Assembly: GCF_000333955.1 (NCBI RefSeq)
Contig: NZ_CAPS01000055.1
Coordinates: 1-64,000, forward strand
DNA from: Rhodococcus sp. AW25M09
GTDB lineage: Bacteria > Actinomycetota > Actinomycetes > Mycobacteriales > Mycobacteriaceae
Direction of reading: 5' to 3'
Length of the DNA: 64,000 bases
The first letter of the stretch is position 1. Each line of letters starts with the position of its first letter. A program made the position numbers and the translations under genes. Of the stretch, positions 1 to 10,200 are shown piece after piece. Below the pieces are notes generated by a model. That model did not search any database and had not been told where the DNA came from. It saw only the letters and a program-made list of their open reading frames with translations.

Positions 1-422
1 ACTTCGACGTGAACACCGCCTTGCAGTACGACGCGTCGGAAATCGGCTTCCCGGTGCGCAATCCGAGCATCCCCGAGGAATGGACGCCCAATTCGGGAAG
101 CCGCGCGACCATTGCCGGGGACAGCGGTGGACCGGCGACGACTGTCGGCTACATCACCGGTACCGGTGCCTATCTGCAGCTGACCCAAACCACCGCCACC
201 GAGCAATTGCTGGTTCCGTTCGTGGCGGGAGAACCGGTGTACGCGTCGGGAGCACAGAACGTGTCGGGCCGAGACTGGGTGGTCTACGGCGAAGAGGGCT
301 CGCGAACGTACTGGGTCTCCGATTTCGGCGACGTCCGAATACTGCTGGGCGGCACCGCAACCACCGAGGACTTCACGACACTCGCCGCAACCCTCGACGT
401 CACCGAACCGCTCGCGCCCTAG
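1..422 (+). CDS. DUF4245-type protein, C-terminal part (5' end outside window)
   Basis: The reading frame is open from the window edge to a TAG at 420-422, so only the last ~140 residues are visible. They contain the soluble core typical of DUF4245 proteins, including the stretches [13 protein letters not shown] and [19 protein letters not shown]4245 proteins are actinobacterial, usually with one N-terminal membrane anchor that would lie off the left edge. The function is unknown. In mycobacteria the Rv1100-type gene lies near glpX and xseB, which fits the xseB gene next door. The stop shares the palindrome CTAG with the stop of xseB on the other strand, so the two genes end tail to tail with no spacer. 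Assignment to the family is by recognition of sequence style only. Confidence 0.75.
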   Translation, partial: FDVNTALQYDASEIGFPVRNPSIPEEWTPNSGSRATIAGDSGGPATTVGYITGTGAYLQLTQTTATEQLLVPFVAGEPVYASGAQNVSGRDWVVYGEEGSRTYWVSDFGDVRILLGGTATTEDFTTLAATLDVTEPLAP

Positions 423-643
423 CTGTCCTTCTCGGTGCTGGCGAGCGCGGTCTCGATCCGCTTGCGCGCGCCTGCGAGCTGTTCCTCGCAGCGGCTCGCG
501 AGTTGCTCGCCGCGCTCCCACAGGGCCAGCGAGGCGTCGAGGTCGAGTCCGCCCTGCTCGAGTATCTTGACCACACCGACCAGTTCGTCGCGTGCTTCCT
601 CGTAGCCCAGTTCCGACACCGGCTTGACTTCGTTCTCGCTCAT
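419..643 (-). CDS. xseB: Exodeoxyribonuclease VII small subunit
   Basis: XseB is the small helical subunit of exonuclease VII, which with XseA degrades single-stranded DNA into oligonucleotides in the cytoplasm. The signature [20 protein letters not shown], followed by [16 protein letters not shown], is diagnostic. An ATG at 661 overlaps the xseA stop as ATGA. I chose the ATG at 643 (74 aa, MSENEV) because a strong AGAAGGAG Shine-Dalgarno lies 5 nt before it. The alternative would add six residues. It is the last gene of the operon lipid-droplet gene - xseA - xseB. The neighbouring DUF4245 gene ends inside its stop codon. Confidence 0.93.
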   Translation of the reverse strand: MSENEVKPVSELGYEEARDELVGVVKILEQGGLDLDASLALWERGEQLASRCEEQLAGARKRIETALASTEKDS

Positions 644-657
644 CCGTGCTCCTTCTG

Positions 658-1920
658 TCATTTGACTCTCCCCATGACGGCGGCGGTGACGGCACCGTCG
701 GCCACCCGCACTCTGATCTGTGTACCCGGCGGCGCATCCTCCACCGAACGAAGAACCTCGGGATCCGAGCCGGGAACCACACGCTGCACGACGGCATAGC
801 CCCGGGCAAGTGTGGCAGCCGGTCCCAGCGTCGACAGCCGGGCCCGCAGATGCTCGACGAGCGTGTCCTGCGTCGTGAGTTCGCGCTGAACGTCGCGTCG
901 GGCCGCGTCGGCGAGTCGCCGAATCTCTTCGCGGCGATGTTCGAGCGAGGCCAGCGGGTCCGCCAGCACCGGCCGGTGCCGAAGCATGTCCAGGCCGCGT
1001 GCCTCGCGCTCGACCCAGTTACGCAAAGCAGCAGCACTTCTCGATTTCAGTTCCGAGACCAGTGTTCGTTCCGCGACCGCGTCGGGAACCACGAGCTTGG
1101 CGGCATCGGTGGGGGTGGCGGCTCGCAGGTCTGCGACGTGGTCGCTGAGAGGACTGTCGGGTTCGTGGCCGATGGCGCTGACGATCGGCGTGGTGGCTCG
1201 GGAGATCGCGCGGCACAGAGCCTCGTCCGAGAACGGCAGCAGATCCTCGACGCTGCCGCCGCCACGGGCCAGGACGATGACGTCGACGCTGGGGTCTTCG
1301 TTCAGATCTTTCAGCGCGTCCAGAATCGCCGGCACTGCCTGTGGCCCCTGTACCGGGGTGTTGCGAACCTCGAATCGCACCGCGGGCCAACGCCTTTGCG
1401 CAACGGTGAGGACGTCCTTCTCGGCTGCGCTGGCGCGGGCGGTGATGAGTCCGATGGTGCCGGGCAGGAACGGCAGCGGGCGTTTGAGGCGCGGGTCGAA
1501 CAATCCTTCTGCCGCGAGAAGAGCTCGGAGTCGCTCGATCCGGGCGAGCAGTTCACCGACACCCACTGCCCGAATATCGGTGGCGCGCAGCGAAATGGTT
1601 CCGCGACCGGTGAAGAACGACAGTTTGCCGTACAGGATGACTCGTGCGCCTTCGGTCAACGGAATGGGCGAACGTTCGAGCAACTGAGGTGAACACGTCA
1701 CCGACAGCGACATGTCCGCCGACGGATCACGCAGCGTGAGAAAGGCGGTGCGGGTGCCGGGGCGCGCGTTGATCTGCGTGAGCTGCCCCTCGACCCAGAT
1801 GCTGCCGAGTTTGTCGATCCAGCCGGCGACCTTCATGGCAACCGTGCGCACTGGCCACGGTTGTTCGGCGGAACTCGCGCCTGCCTGGGTGGGGCCGGAC
1901 TGGGTCGAGGGAGTGCTCAC
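658..1920 (-). CDS. xseA: Exodeoxyribonuclease VII large subunit
   Basis: This is the catalytic subunit of exonuclease VII, 420 aa. An N-terminal OB-fold (about residues 24-115, with WVEGQLTQ) binds single-stranded DNA. The catalytic domain follows, with [12 protein letters not shown] near 159 and the conserved [13 protein letters not shown] at 218-230. A GHE motif lies at 251-253, and the C-terminal helices bind XseB. The start is GTG at 1918-1920, and its GTGA overlaps the stop of the upstream lipid-droplet gene by 4 nt. The stop overlaps the longer xseB start by 4 nt, so the three genes are translationally coupled. The order matches Rv1108c-Rv1107c. Confidence 0.95.
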   Translation of the reverse strand: MSTPSTQSGPTQAGASSAEQPWPVRTVAMKVAGWIDKLGSIWVEGQLTQINARPGTRTAFLTLRDPSADMSLSVTCSPQLLERSPIPLTEGARVILYGKLSFFTGRGTISLRATDIRAVGVGELLARIERLRALLAAEGLFDPRLKRPLPFLPGTIGLITARASAAEKDVLTVAQRRWPAVRFEVRNTPVQGPQAVPAILDALKDLNEDPSVDVIVLARGGGSVEDLLPFSDEALCRAISRATTPIVSAIGHEPDSPLSDHVADLRAATPTDAAKLVVPDAVAERTLVSELKSRSAAALRNWVEREARGLDMLRHRPVLADPLASLEHRREEIRRLADAARRDVQRELTTQDTLVEHLRARLSTLGPAATLARGYAVVQRVVPGSDPEVLRSVEDAPPGTQIRVRVADGAVTAAVMGRVK

Positions 1921-2525
1921 TTGGCCTTGGCGGTGGTGATGCGGTTGGCGAGCATCGTCTTGAACGGTGCACGGGCGAGCGTGCCGTTCTCGTAGTCGAG
2001 GAGAGTCTCGAGGTCCTCGACCGAGAGCGTGCGCAGGCGTGCGCGCAACTGGGCCAAGGCCAGGGTGTCGAAGTCGATCATCTCGACGATCTCGGGCTTG
2101 TTCACAGTGGGAGCGCGCTTGGCCGAGGGGTTCTGGACCGGCTCGTCCAGGGGTGGCGTCGAATAGAGCGCGAATCGGCCGTTCGCCGCGATCGGCTCGG
2201 GTGCGTCCGGCACATCGACGTCATCGGTGACGACAGGTGCATCGAAGGCGTCGTCGCCGTTCTCGTCGAATCCGTCCTCGTCGAATTCGGCCCACGCGGG
2301 CTGCTCTTCGCGCGGAGTGCCGACGACCGGCAGAGTCGCGATGATCAGATCGCCCTTGATGGCCAGTGCCGTCACCTGCTGCTGGAATCGCATTCCGCGG
2401 GCCAGCGCTTCGCTGACGACGGTCATCGGCAGCATCAGGGCAGACCCGGGAAGCTTGCGAGCCTCTTCCACGACGGTCACCGCGACGCCTGCGGCCACGC
2501 GTGCTGCAAAGGGGACTCTAGTCAT
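1917..2525 (-). CDS. Lipid droplet-associated protein, Rv1109c family
   Basis: This is a 202-aa protein of the actinobacterial family that includes Rv1109c. An N-terminal amphipathic segment ([20 protein letters not shown]) and a second one near [16 protein letters not shown] could associate with a membrane or a lipid surface. They are followed by a very acidic central linker (about residues 75-115) and a C-terminal helical domain ([20 protein letters not shown]). The lipid-droplet name comes from the family; the sequence alone shows only amphipathic helices. I chose the ATG at 2525; the frame runs back to about 2600 but the extra residues look non-coding. It heads the xseA-xseB operon and is divergent from ispH, as in mycobacteria. 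Confidence 0.8.
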   Translation of the reverse strand: MTRVPFAARVAAGVAVTVVEEARKLPGSALMLPMTVVSEALARGMRFQQQVTALAIKGDLIIATLPVVGTPREEQPAWAEFDEDGFDENGDDAFDAPVVTDDVDVPDAPEPIAANGRFALYSTPPLDEPVQNPSAKRAPTVNKPEIVEMIDFDTLALAQLRARLRTLSVEDLETLLDYENGTLARAPFKTMLANRITTAKAK

Positions 2526-2601
2526 GCCCACCAGACTGCCCGAAGTCGTGAACTTTGGGTAGCCGACAGGCGGGAGAAGCAGCACGTTGCGCACCAGCAC
2601 G

Positions 2602-2607
2602 TATCCT
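2602..2607 (+). promoter_or_regulatory. -10 box of a leaderless ispH transcript
   Basis: TATCCT ends 7 nt before the ATG at 2615. A TANNNT box at this distance places the transcription start at or next to the start codon. There is no Shine-Dalgarno at a usable distance, which also favours a leaderless mRNA. No good -35 hexamer is visible. Confidence 0.5.
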
Positions 2608-2614
2608 GGAAGGC

Positions 2615-3622
2615 ATGTCTTCGGCCGTTCCTCTGAATCTTGGTATTACACAGTCCGCCGGTGCGGGTAAGTCCGCGTACGCCGGGGGCAAGCGAGTGCT
2701 CCTCGCTGAACCGCGTGGCTATTGCGCCGGCGTCGATCGTGCGGTCGAGACCGTCGAGAAGGCACTGGAACAGCACGGTGCGCCGGTGTACGTGCGGAAA
2801 GAGATCGTGCACAACCGGCACGTGGTCGAGACGCTGTCCGATCGCGGCGCGGTGTTCGTCGAGGAGACCGACGAGGTACCCGAGGGTGCGCTGCTGGTGT
2901 TCTCGGCTCACGGCGTCTCGCCGGCCGTGCACACGTCCGCGGCCGAGCGAAATCTGCGCACCATCGACGCCACCTGCCCGCTGGTGACCAAGGTGCACCA
3001 GGAAGCGAAGCGGTTCGCTCGTGACGACTACGACATTCTCCTGATCGGTCACGACGGCCACGAAGAGGTCGAGGGCACCGCCGGTGAGGCTCCCGAGCAC
3101 ATACAGCTGGTGGACGGCCCCGACTCGGTCGACAGCGTCACCGTCCGTGACGAGAACAAGGTGATCTGGTTGTCGCAGACGACACTGAGCGTCGACGAGA
3201 CGATGACGACGGTCGCCAAGCTGCGCGAGCGATTCCCGACGCTGCAGGACCCACCGAGCGACGACATCTGCTACGCGACGCAGAACCGTCAGGTCGCGGT
3301 GAAGGTCATGGCACCGGAATGTGACCTGGTGATCGTCGTCGGCTCGAAGAATTCCTCGAACTCGGTGCGTCTGGTCGAGGTCGCGCTGAGCGCCGGTGCG
3401 CGGGCGAGCTACCTGGTCGACTACGCCAAGGAAATCGATCTCGCGTGGCTCGACGGGGTGGAGACCATCGGAATCACCTCGGGTGCGTCGGTCCCGGAGA
3501 TCCTGGTGCAGGGCGTCATCGACCTGTTCGCCGAGCACGGATACGCGGACGTGCAGCCGGTCACCACCGCAAACGAAACCTTGGTGTTCTCGCTGCCCCG
3601 CGAACTTCGCCCGGCTCGCTAG
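2615..3622 (+). CDS. ispH: 4-hydroxy-3-methylbut-2-enyl diphosphate reductase
   Basis: IspH (LytB) is the last enzyme of the MEP isoprenoid pathway. It reduces HMBPP to IPP and DMAPP with a [4Fe-4S] cluster. The three cluster cysteines are in [10 protein letters not shown] (Cys37), DATCPLV (Cys121) and ICYATQNRQ (Cys219). Conserved histidines are in VHNRHVV and FSAHGV, with HDGHEEVEG near 146-154. [12 protein letters not shown] supplies the substrate-binding Ser/Asn residues. At 335 aa the length is normal. The ATG at 2615 is chosen because the -10 box fits a leaderless start there. Divergent from the lipid-droplet operon and convergent with the DUF6542 gene, it matches Rv1110 (lytB2). Confidence 0.96.
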   Translation: MSSAVPLNLGITQSAGAGKSAYAGGKRVLLAEPRGYCAGVDRAVETVEKALEQHGAPVYVRKEIVHNRHVVETLSDRGAVFVEETDEVPEGALLVFSAHGVSPAVHTSAAERNLRTIDATCPLVTKVHQEAKRFARDDYDILLIGHDGHEEVEGTAGEAPEHIQLVDGPDSVDSVTVRDENKVIWLSQTTLSVDETMTTVAKLRERFPTLQDPPSDDICYATQNRQVAVKVMAPECDLVIVVGSKNSSNSVRLVEVALSAGARASYLVDYAKEIDLAWLDGVETIGITSGASVPEILVQGVIDLFAEHGYADVQPVTTANETLVFSLPRELRPAR

Positions 3623-3644
3623 GGCCTGTACTGCTGTTCAGGCC
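3623..3644. terminator. Small hairpin between convergent ispH and DUF6542 genes
   Basis: GGCCTG and CAGGCC form a 6-bp stem around a 10-nt loop in the 40-nt gap between two convergent genes. There is no T-run, so it is a weak candidate for a bidirectional terminator. Confidence 0.35.
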
Positions 3645-3662
3645 GATGCGGGTGGGGAATGT

Positions 3663-4751
3663 TCAGTCGGTGCGTCGGTCGCGGTAGCGAACCTGCGGCA
3701 CCGGATGCGGGGGAATGTCATCCCGTGCAGAGGCCGGCAGCGAGTACTTGCCCGACGAATCGTTGGCGGGATAGGTGTTGCCGCCGGGAGCACTGGTCTG
3801 GGGTGTCACCACCGGGCGTCCACCGGTGCTGTAGGGGTCGGCCACCTCCCGAGGAGGTTGCACGCGCGCCGAACGTTCGCGGCGAGGTTCGGTCGAGTAC
3901 CGAGGTTCGGCCGGCCGCGGACGCTGAGGCTGCTGAGACCGGGTTTGCGGATACTGCGGCCGCTGGTGATCGGGTTTCTGCTGCTCGGGTCTGGCGTAGT
4001 CCGGTCGAGGTGAGTCGGCGGCGGAGTATCGAGTCTGCGGAGATGCCGGCGGCGCGGACGAGCGACGGTCGGTGGCGGACCGGGGACGAGAATCGGTGCT
4101 TCTGCGGCCGACATACGGCTCAGCCACGATGTCGGTGGCCTCGGTTGGGGACACGGTGCTGCGATCGGCCGATGGGGCAGCTCGCCGGCGAGTGCGGTCG
4201 GGCCGCTCCTCCTGAGCTCGTCGCTGGGCCCTGCTGGGCTTGTCTTCACTGGTCTTGGCGCTGCGCCGAACCGTGTCACTGGACTTCGGGCTGCGCCGAA
4301 CCGCGGCGGCATGTGTGTTCTGCCGTTTGAGCATGATGCGCAGTGCACCGAGTCCGACAGCCGCGACGGTGCCGAGCAACATCAACGGAAATCGATTGAC
4401 CAGCGGAATCGCGACGTTGAGAAGGATGTCCTTGAGGCCGGTGCCGGGGTCTTCGGTGAAGTACTGGTAGGACAGCGGCACCGCCACGAACAGAATCAGC
4501 GGGGCTTGCACCATTGCGGTGAACAGCCCGCGGTAGCGAACCAACACCACTGCAGCTATACAGCCGAGAATGTAGAAGAACGCGAACGCGCCGGTCAGTT
4601 CCGTCCCGCGGGCGGCGTCGACGAGGAAGCCGAGAAAAGTCAGTCCCACGGCGATCGCGACAGCACCCCATGCAGGTACGCCGGGCAGGGTCGCGAGGAT
4701 GGATCGGTGAGCCAGCGGTACCCCGGAGCGGGCACGTTGGGAGGTAGACAC
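3663..4751 (-). CDS. DUF6542 membrane protein with long disordered basic tail
   Basis: This is a 362-aa protein matching the DUF6542 family (Rv1111c position). Four hydrophobic segments fill the first ~140 residues: about 25-45 (AVAIAVGLTFLGFLVDA), 53-72, 78-98 and 118-138. The remaining ~220 residues form a low-complexity tail rich in Arg, Pro, Gln and Ser, with repeated QRPQ- and RPRPAEPRY-like stretches; this tail is probably cytoplasmic and disordered. The function is unknown. The start is GTG at 4749-4751; a TAACCT box 6 nt upstream supports a leaderless start exactly there. It lies upstream of nothing on its own strand and ends facing ispH. Confidence 0.85.
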   Translation of the reverse strand: MSTSQRARSGVPLAHRSILATLPGVPAWGAVAIAVGLTFLGFLVDAARGTELTGAFAFFYILGCIAAVVLVRYRGLFTAMVQAPLILFVAVPLSYQYFTEDPGTGLKDILLNVAIPLVNRFPLMLLGTVAAVGLGALRIMLKRQNTHAAAVRRSPKSSDTVRRSAKTSEDKPSRAQRRAQEERPDRTRRRAAPSADRSTVSPTEATDIVAEPYVGRRSTDSRPRSATDRRSSAPPASPQTRYSAADSPRPDYARPEQQKPDHQRPQYPQTRSQQPQRPRPAEPRYSTEPRRERSARVQPPREVADPYSTGGRPVVTPQTSAPGGNTYPANDSSGKYSLPASARDDIPPHPVPQVRYRDRRTD

Positions 4752-4757
4752 CCCTCG

Positions 4758-4763
4758 AGGTTA
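4758..4763 (-). promoter_or_regulatory. -10 box of a leaderless DUF6542 transcript
   Basis: Read on the minus strand the box is TAACCT. It is separated by 6 nt (CGAGGG) from the GTG start at 4751, placing +1 at the start codon. Confidence 0.5.
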
Positions 4764-4771
4764 GCCGTAGT

Positions 4772-5938
4772 TCAGCCGACTGCATCGTCGACATGACCGA
4801 AGTCGCGCCGGTAGCGGGACGAATCGGACAGTGTAGGTCGTGCGTCCACCCGACCGATCTGCACCGGCTCGGCGTCGAACAGTTCGAGTTCGTGCAGTTT
4901 CCGCGCCGTCACACTCACCCTGCTGTCGACCGACCCGACGGTGGAATTGAAGGACTCCACCGCCTTGCCCAGGTTGGCTCCGAGCTTGTCCAAGTGCGCC
5001 GACACGACCCCGATGCGGGTGTACAGCTCTCGGCCCAACTGTTGGATGCGCGCCGCGTCCTCGGCCAGTGACTCCTGCTTCCAGGTGTAGGCGACGGTGC
5101 GTAACAGCGCGACCAGTGTGGTGGGGGTGGCCAGGATCACGTTCCGACCGAAGGCGTACTCGAGCAGTCCGGTATCCGATGTCAGTGCAGCATCCAGGAA
5201 CGGATCACCGGGAACGAACAGCACCACGAATTCCGGGGTCGGCTCGAACGCCTGCCAGTACGCCTTGTCGGCCAACTGGTCGATATGTGTACGCAGTTGT
5301 TTGGCGTGCCGTCGCAAGTTCTTCTCGCGCGCCCCGGAATCCTCGTCCTGAGCGGCGTCGAGGTAGGCCGCGAACGGCACCTTGGCGTCGACGACGATCT
5401 GTCGACCGCCGGCGAGACGGACGATCATGTCCGGTCTGATGCCGTCCTTGCTGACCTGAGTGTCGAAATCGCAATGTTTGACCATGCCCGCCAGCTCGAC
5501 GACCCGCTCGAGCTGGATCTCGCCCCAACGTCCCCTGATCTGCGGTGCGCGCAGTGCCGTGACCAGCTGGCCCGTCTGGGTCGAGAGGTGGATCGATGCC
5601 CGGTGCATACCGGTGACCTGCTCCGACAACCCCGCGTAGGCCTTGATCCGGTTGTGCTCGACTTGCCGCACATGCTCGGAGAGGGCATCGACGGCGTCGT
5701 GCAACGGCTCGACCAGGTGCGAGACCTGCTGACCGATCACGGTCGAATTACGACGCGCGGAATCCTCGTTGACCGCGCTCAGCGACTGGCGAAGCAAGGC
5801 CTCGTGCTCACGCATCGCGGCCAATTGAGCCTCGGCTCGCACCGCTCGATCGCCCGTGCGCGAGGCGTGCAGCAGCCAGCCGACGACCGCGCCGATGCCG
5901 AGGGCAACGAGCAGGCCGAACGCGGTGAGAATGTTCAT
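4772..5938 (-). CDS. rmuC: DNA recombination protein RmuC
   Basis: RmuC-family protein, 388 aa. An N-terminal membrane anchor (about residues 3-22, ILTAFGLLVALGIGAVVGWL) precedes a coiled-coil segment (about 30-110). The conserved RmuC nuclease-like domain follows, with ALRAPQIRGRWGEIQLERVVE, DMIVRLAGG, VVDAKVPFAAYL and FVPGDPFLDAAL. In E. coli RmuC limits DNA inversions at repeats; its biochemical activity is not settled. I chose the ATG at 5938 because the membrane anchor begins there and upstream codons lack coding character. It is divergent from sbcD over 123 nt, so two DNA-metabolism units share one intergenic region. Confidence 0.93.
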   Translation of the reverse strand: MNILTAFGLLVALGIGAVVGWLLHASRTGDRAVRAEAQLAAMREHEALLRQSLSAVNEDSARRNSTVIGQQVSHLVEPLHDAVDALSEHVRQVEHNRIKAYAGLSEQVTGMHRASIHLSTQTGQLVTALRAPQIRGRWGEIQLERVVELAGMVKHCDFDTQVSKDGIRPDMIVRLAGGRQIVVDAKVPFAAYLDAAQDEDSGAREKNLRRHAKQLRTHIDQLADKAYWQAFEPTPEFVVLFVPGDPFLDAALTSDTGLLEYAFGRNVILATPTTLVALLRTVAYTWKQESLAEDAARIQQLGRELYTRIGVVSAHLDKLGANLGKAVESFNSTVGSVDSRVSVTARKLHELELFDAEPVQIGRVDARPTLSDSSRYRRDFGHVDDAVG

Positions 5939-6048
5939 GGCGCAGATGATGCAGGACGGCACCGACAAGTTCGGTCGGCCCAGTTCGTGGCCCAGGCTCA
6001 CTTCCCGACAGGCCGATGCACCTCGAGGAGTTTGTCGGCGGCACCCGA

Positions 6049-6054
6049 TAGCGT
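6049..6054 (+). promoter_or_regulatory. -10 box of a leaderless sbcD transcript
   Basis: TAGCGT ends 7 nt before the sbcD ATG at 6062. No Shine-Dalgarno is visible, consistent with leaderless initiation. Confidence 0.45.
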
Positions 6055-6061
6055 CGTCGGT

Positions 6062-7252
6062 ATGAGAATCCTGCACACCTCGGACTGGCACATAGGTCGC
6101 ACCTTTCACGGTGTCGACCTGTTGGCCGATCAGGGCGCGGTGCTGGGGTCCATCGCGGAACTGGTTGCGGCGCAATCGATCGATGTGGTGGTGGTGCCGG
6201 GTGACATCTACGATCGCGCCGTGCCCAGTGCAGATGCCGTCCTGGTCTGCAATCGCGGGCTCGAATCAATTCGGGCAGCCGGTGCCGTCATCGTCGCGAC
6301 CTCGGGAAACCACGATTCGCCGGCCCGCCTCGGGGCCGGTGCTGCGTTCGCCTCCGCCGGAGGCCTGCACCTGATGACTCGGGTGGGCGATGTCGCCACC
6401 CCGGTCGTCATCGAGGACGAGCACGGCGACGTTGCGTTCTACGGCATTCCGTATCTCGAGCCCGAAACCACGCGTCTCGAACTCGATGTTCCCGCCGCGC
6501 GCACCCATGCCGAGGTACTCGGAGCCGCGATGAATCGCGTCCGCGGTGATCTCGCGGCGAGAACCGAGGCAGGGCAACACGTTCGCTCGGTCGTGCTGGC
6601 ACATGCGTTCATCGTCGGCGGCGAGGCGACCGGTTCCGAGCGGTCCATTTCCTCGGGCGGTATCGAAACCGCGCCCGCGGCGGCCTTCGACGGAGTCGAC
6701 TACGTCGCACTCGGCCACCTGCATTCTCCACAGGTTCTCACCGACAGGGTGCGGTACTCCGGTTCGCCGCTGCCGTATTCGTTCGGTGAGCGATCACACC
6801 GGAAAGCGGTGTGGATCCTCGAACTCGACGCGAACGGGCTCGGCAGCGTGGCACGAGTAGACCTGCCGGAGGTGCGCGGGCTCGCCCGCATCGAGGGCAC
6901 GGTCGAGCAATTGCTCTCGGACACGGCCTATTCCGAGTTCGAGGACCATTATGTCTCCGCGGTGCTCACCGATGACGTCCGCCCGGTCGACGCAATGCGA
7001 CTGCTGCAGCAGCGTTTTCGATATGCGATACATCTCGAGTGGCGCCGCCCCGAGGGTTCCGGCGAGCTTCGCTATCGCGACCGTGTGCGTGGGCGCAGCG
7101 ATCTCGACATCGCCACCTCGTTTCTGACGGACATGCGTAGCGCGCCCACCGCAGCGGAGTCCGCACTCCTGGCTCGTGCCCTGGTCTCCGTGCAGCGTGA
7201 GAGCGAGGCGACTGACGGTACCGCCACCACCGGCGACCGCGGTGCTGCATGA
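6062..7252 (+). CDS. sbcD: Exonuclease SbcCD, nuclease subunit SbcD
   Basis: SbcD (bacterial Mre11) is the Mn2+-dependent nuclease of the SbcCD complex that opens hairpins and processes DNA ends. All calcineurin-type phosphoesterase motifs are visible: HTSDWHIGRTFHG (residues 5-17), GDIYDRAVP, TSGNHDSPARLG, VLAHAFIVGG and LGHLHSPQ. The length is 396 aa, normal for the family. The ATG at 6062 directly precedes the HTSDWH motif. The stop overlaps the sbcC start as ATGA, so the two subunits are translationally coupled. Confidence 0.96.
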   Translation: MRILHTSDWHIGRTFHGVDLLADQGAVLGSIAELVAAQSIDVVVVPGDIYDRAVPSADAVLVCNRGLESIRAAGAVIVATSGNHDSPARLGAGAAFASAGGLHLMTRVGDVATPVVIEDEHGDVAFYGIPYLEPETTRLELDVPAARTHAEVLGAAMNRVRGDLAARTEAGQHVRSVVLAHAFIVGGEATGSERSISSGGIETAPAAAFDGVDYVALGHLHSPQVLTDRVRYSGSPLPYSFGERSHRKAVWILELDANGLGSVARVDLPEVRGLARIEGTVEQLLSDTAYSEFEDHYVSAVLTDDVRPVDAMRLLQQRFRYAIHLEWRRPEGSGELRYRDRVRGRSDLDIATSFLTDMRSAPTAAESALLARALVSVQRESEATDGTATTGDRGAA

Positions 7253-10200
7253 GGCTGCATTCCCTCGAGATCACCGCATTCGGCCCCTTTGCCGGCACCG
7301 AGACGGTCGATTTCGATGCCCTCGGGGCAGATGGGCTCTTTCTGCTTCACGGCCACACCGGGGCCGGTAAGACGACGGTGCTCGACGCCGTGGCGTTCGC
7401 GCTGTACGGAACCGTGCCCGGGGCTCGTCGCGAGGGCAAGCGACTGCTGTCCGATCACGCGGCCGCGGGTGCGGTACCTCAGGTGACCCTGGAAGCGACT
7501 CTCGGTGGTCGACGCATCAAAATAGTGCGCAGTCCGGAGTTCCTGCGGCCCAAGCTCAGAAGCACCGGCACCACCAAACAACACGCCAAGGCCAGTCTCA
7601 CCTGGCTCGACGGTCGCGGGCAGAATCTCACCCGGCTGAGCGAGATCGGTGACGCCGTCAATGCCCTGCTCGGCATGAGCGCCGACCAGTTCTTCCAGGT
7701 GGTACTGCTGCCCCAGGGGGAGTTCGCGCGGTTCCTGCGAGCCGACAGCGACGAGCGAGGGAATCTACTCGAAAGACTCTTCGACACAGGACGATTCGGT
7801 GATGTCGAGGAATGGTTCGCGCAGCGCCGCCGGGAACTGGCCGCCGAACTTGCCGACGCACACCACGCCATCGACATCATGCTCGGCAAGGTATCGCAGG
7901 CATCAGGAGTGCCCGAGCCCGTGAGCGAGGACGGTGAACAGTCGGATCCGCTCGAGTGGGCGGCCGACGTCCTCGGGAACGCCCGGCAGAATCGGACTCT
8001 CGCGCAGGGTCGGGCGGTGCTGGTCGACGCGGCAGCTCGGCGTGCCTCCGATGCGCTCACCCAGGCCACCGCCACCGTCGACCTGCAGCGGCGACGCCAT
8101 CTCGCCGAGGGGCAACTCACGCAGTACCGGGAAGGGGATGCGGCACGTGCGGCGCTGAGAACCGAGCTGGCCGACTCGGTGGCCGCAGGACCGATCGCCG
8201 AGGCTGCGGCCGACCTTCTCCTGGCACGCGCTGCCGCCGACGCGGCGACGACCGCGCTCGCCGCGGCCGAGCACTCGCTGCCGAATTCAGCTGAGGGGCA
8301 GCGCTTTCACGACGCGCTGCACTGGCCACCCGCGCCGGGCGATCCGTCGGCCGAGCGCACTGTGGTCGCCCAGTTCGTGCGCGACTGGACCACCGACGTC
8401 GCGCGGATGCAGTCGTTGCTCCAAGTTGCGCGTGAAGCAGACCGCATCGAGGGAACCCTCGTCGACTATCGAGCACAGCAACGCATTGCCGCAGCGCAGA
8501 TCGACCGCACCGTGCAGTTGCAGGCCTCGATGCCCGAGAAGATCTCGGCCGCCGACGCGCGGGTGGCACGAGCAGAGGCCGCCACGGCAGAGTTGCCGGG
8601 CCTCGACGAGCGTTGCGAGCGGGCCCGCGCTGCGGCCGAGTCGGCAATCGAACTGGTACGCAAGCGCGCGGTTCTCGTCGCTGCCGAACGCGCCCGCGAC
8701 ACCGCCGGTGCAACACACAACACGGCCTGGGAACGCCTGCTCGATCTTCGTGAGCGCCGCATCGACGGGATGGCAGCAGAACTGGCGGCCCGTCTGGAAC
8801 CGGGCGAGCCGTGCGAGGTGTGCGGATCGGAGCTGCACCCCCATCCCGCCGCGGCACAGGCGTCGACTGCGTCGAAAGCGCAGGAAGACAAGGCTGCAGC
8901 CGCCGAACGCGCCGCGGCCACCGAGCGGGACCGAACGGTCGCGGCCGTCGCGGAGGCCAAACTCGCGGTGGACCTCCTGCACGATCGCACCGGGGGAGTG
9001 GCCCTTGCGCAGCTGACCCGGATTCTCGACGTCGCAACCAGCGCGGTGCAGGCTGCTCGTACGACGGCCGCGGACGTCGGTGCGGCGTCGGCTGACTCGA
9101 GCCGATTGCGCCGTGAATCGGACGCGCTCGCGGTCACTCTCAACGACCTCGTCGCCTCGCGTGGCGCGGTGGACGAGCGCATATCGGCCACCGAGGAATC
9201 GCTGGGGCGGATGCGCGCGTCCGTGGCCGAGGAAGTGGGGCAAGGCCAGTCGCTGGCCGAACGAATCACCGAGCGTGAAGCATTGCTCGACGGTGCCCGC
9301 AGAATCGCGGAGGCGCGGATCGCCTGGCTCGACGCCACCGCGCAGGCCGACGCGCTGCGCGGCGAACTCGACCGACGGGTGACGGCGTCGAATTTCGATT
9401 CCGTCGACGCCGCAGCCGGGGCCGTTCTCACCGCCGATCGGGTTCAGCGGATCGAGAACGAGCTCCGCGCCGCCGACGAGCGTCGGGCACACGCCGAGCA
9501 CGTACTGCGCGAGCCCGCCATCGTCGCCGTCGCCGGGCAGCCGCCGGTGGATCTGGATCCGCTCCGATCGGTGTGCGACGAACTCGACGGCGAGGTCAGG
9601 TCCGCTGCCGCAACGGTGGCGGAATGCCGGAGGCGTGCAGACGATCTGGAGCGTCTGATCGCCGAATTGCTCACCGCGGCCCAAGCGATCGCGCCGCAAC
9701 GGGCCGAATTCGACGAGCTCGCCAACCTTGCGGACGTGGTGGCCGGGCGGGGACAGAATGCCCGGAAGATGTCGCTGCGGTCCTATGTTCTCGCGTCCCG
9801 GCTCGAGGACGTCGCGGAGTCGGCATCTGCGCGGTTGCGTCGAATGTCCTCGGGGCGATACGAGTTCGTCCATTCCGACGAGGCTGGAGCCCGAGGTAAG
9901 CGCGGTGGCCTCGGCCTGGATATCCGAGACGACTACACCGGCGTCGTGCGTTCGGCCAAGACCCTCTCGGGCGGCGAAGCGTTCCTCGCGTCGCTTGCGC
10001 TCGCATTGGGGCTCGCCGATGTCGTGGCCGCCGAATCCGGTGGCGTCGTGCTCGACACGATGTTCATCGACGAGGGTTTCGGCACGCTCGACGCCGACAC
10101 ACTCGAATCCGTGATGGCCGTCCTCGACGAACTACGGGCAGGCGGACGCGTCGTCGGCGTCGTCAGTCACGTCGACGAGATGCGCCAACGCATCCCCAGT

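Noticed and set aside
8287..9873. A 528-codon minus-strand frame inside sbcC
   Set aside because: Antisense to the SbcC coiled coil, whose Ala/Glu/Arg codons produce open antisense frames.
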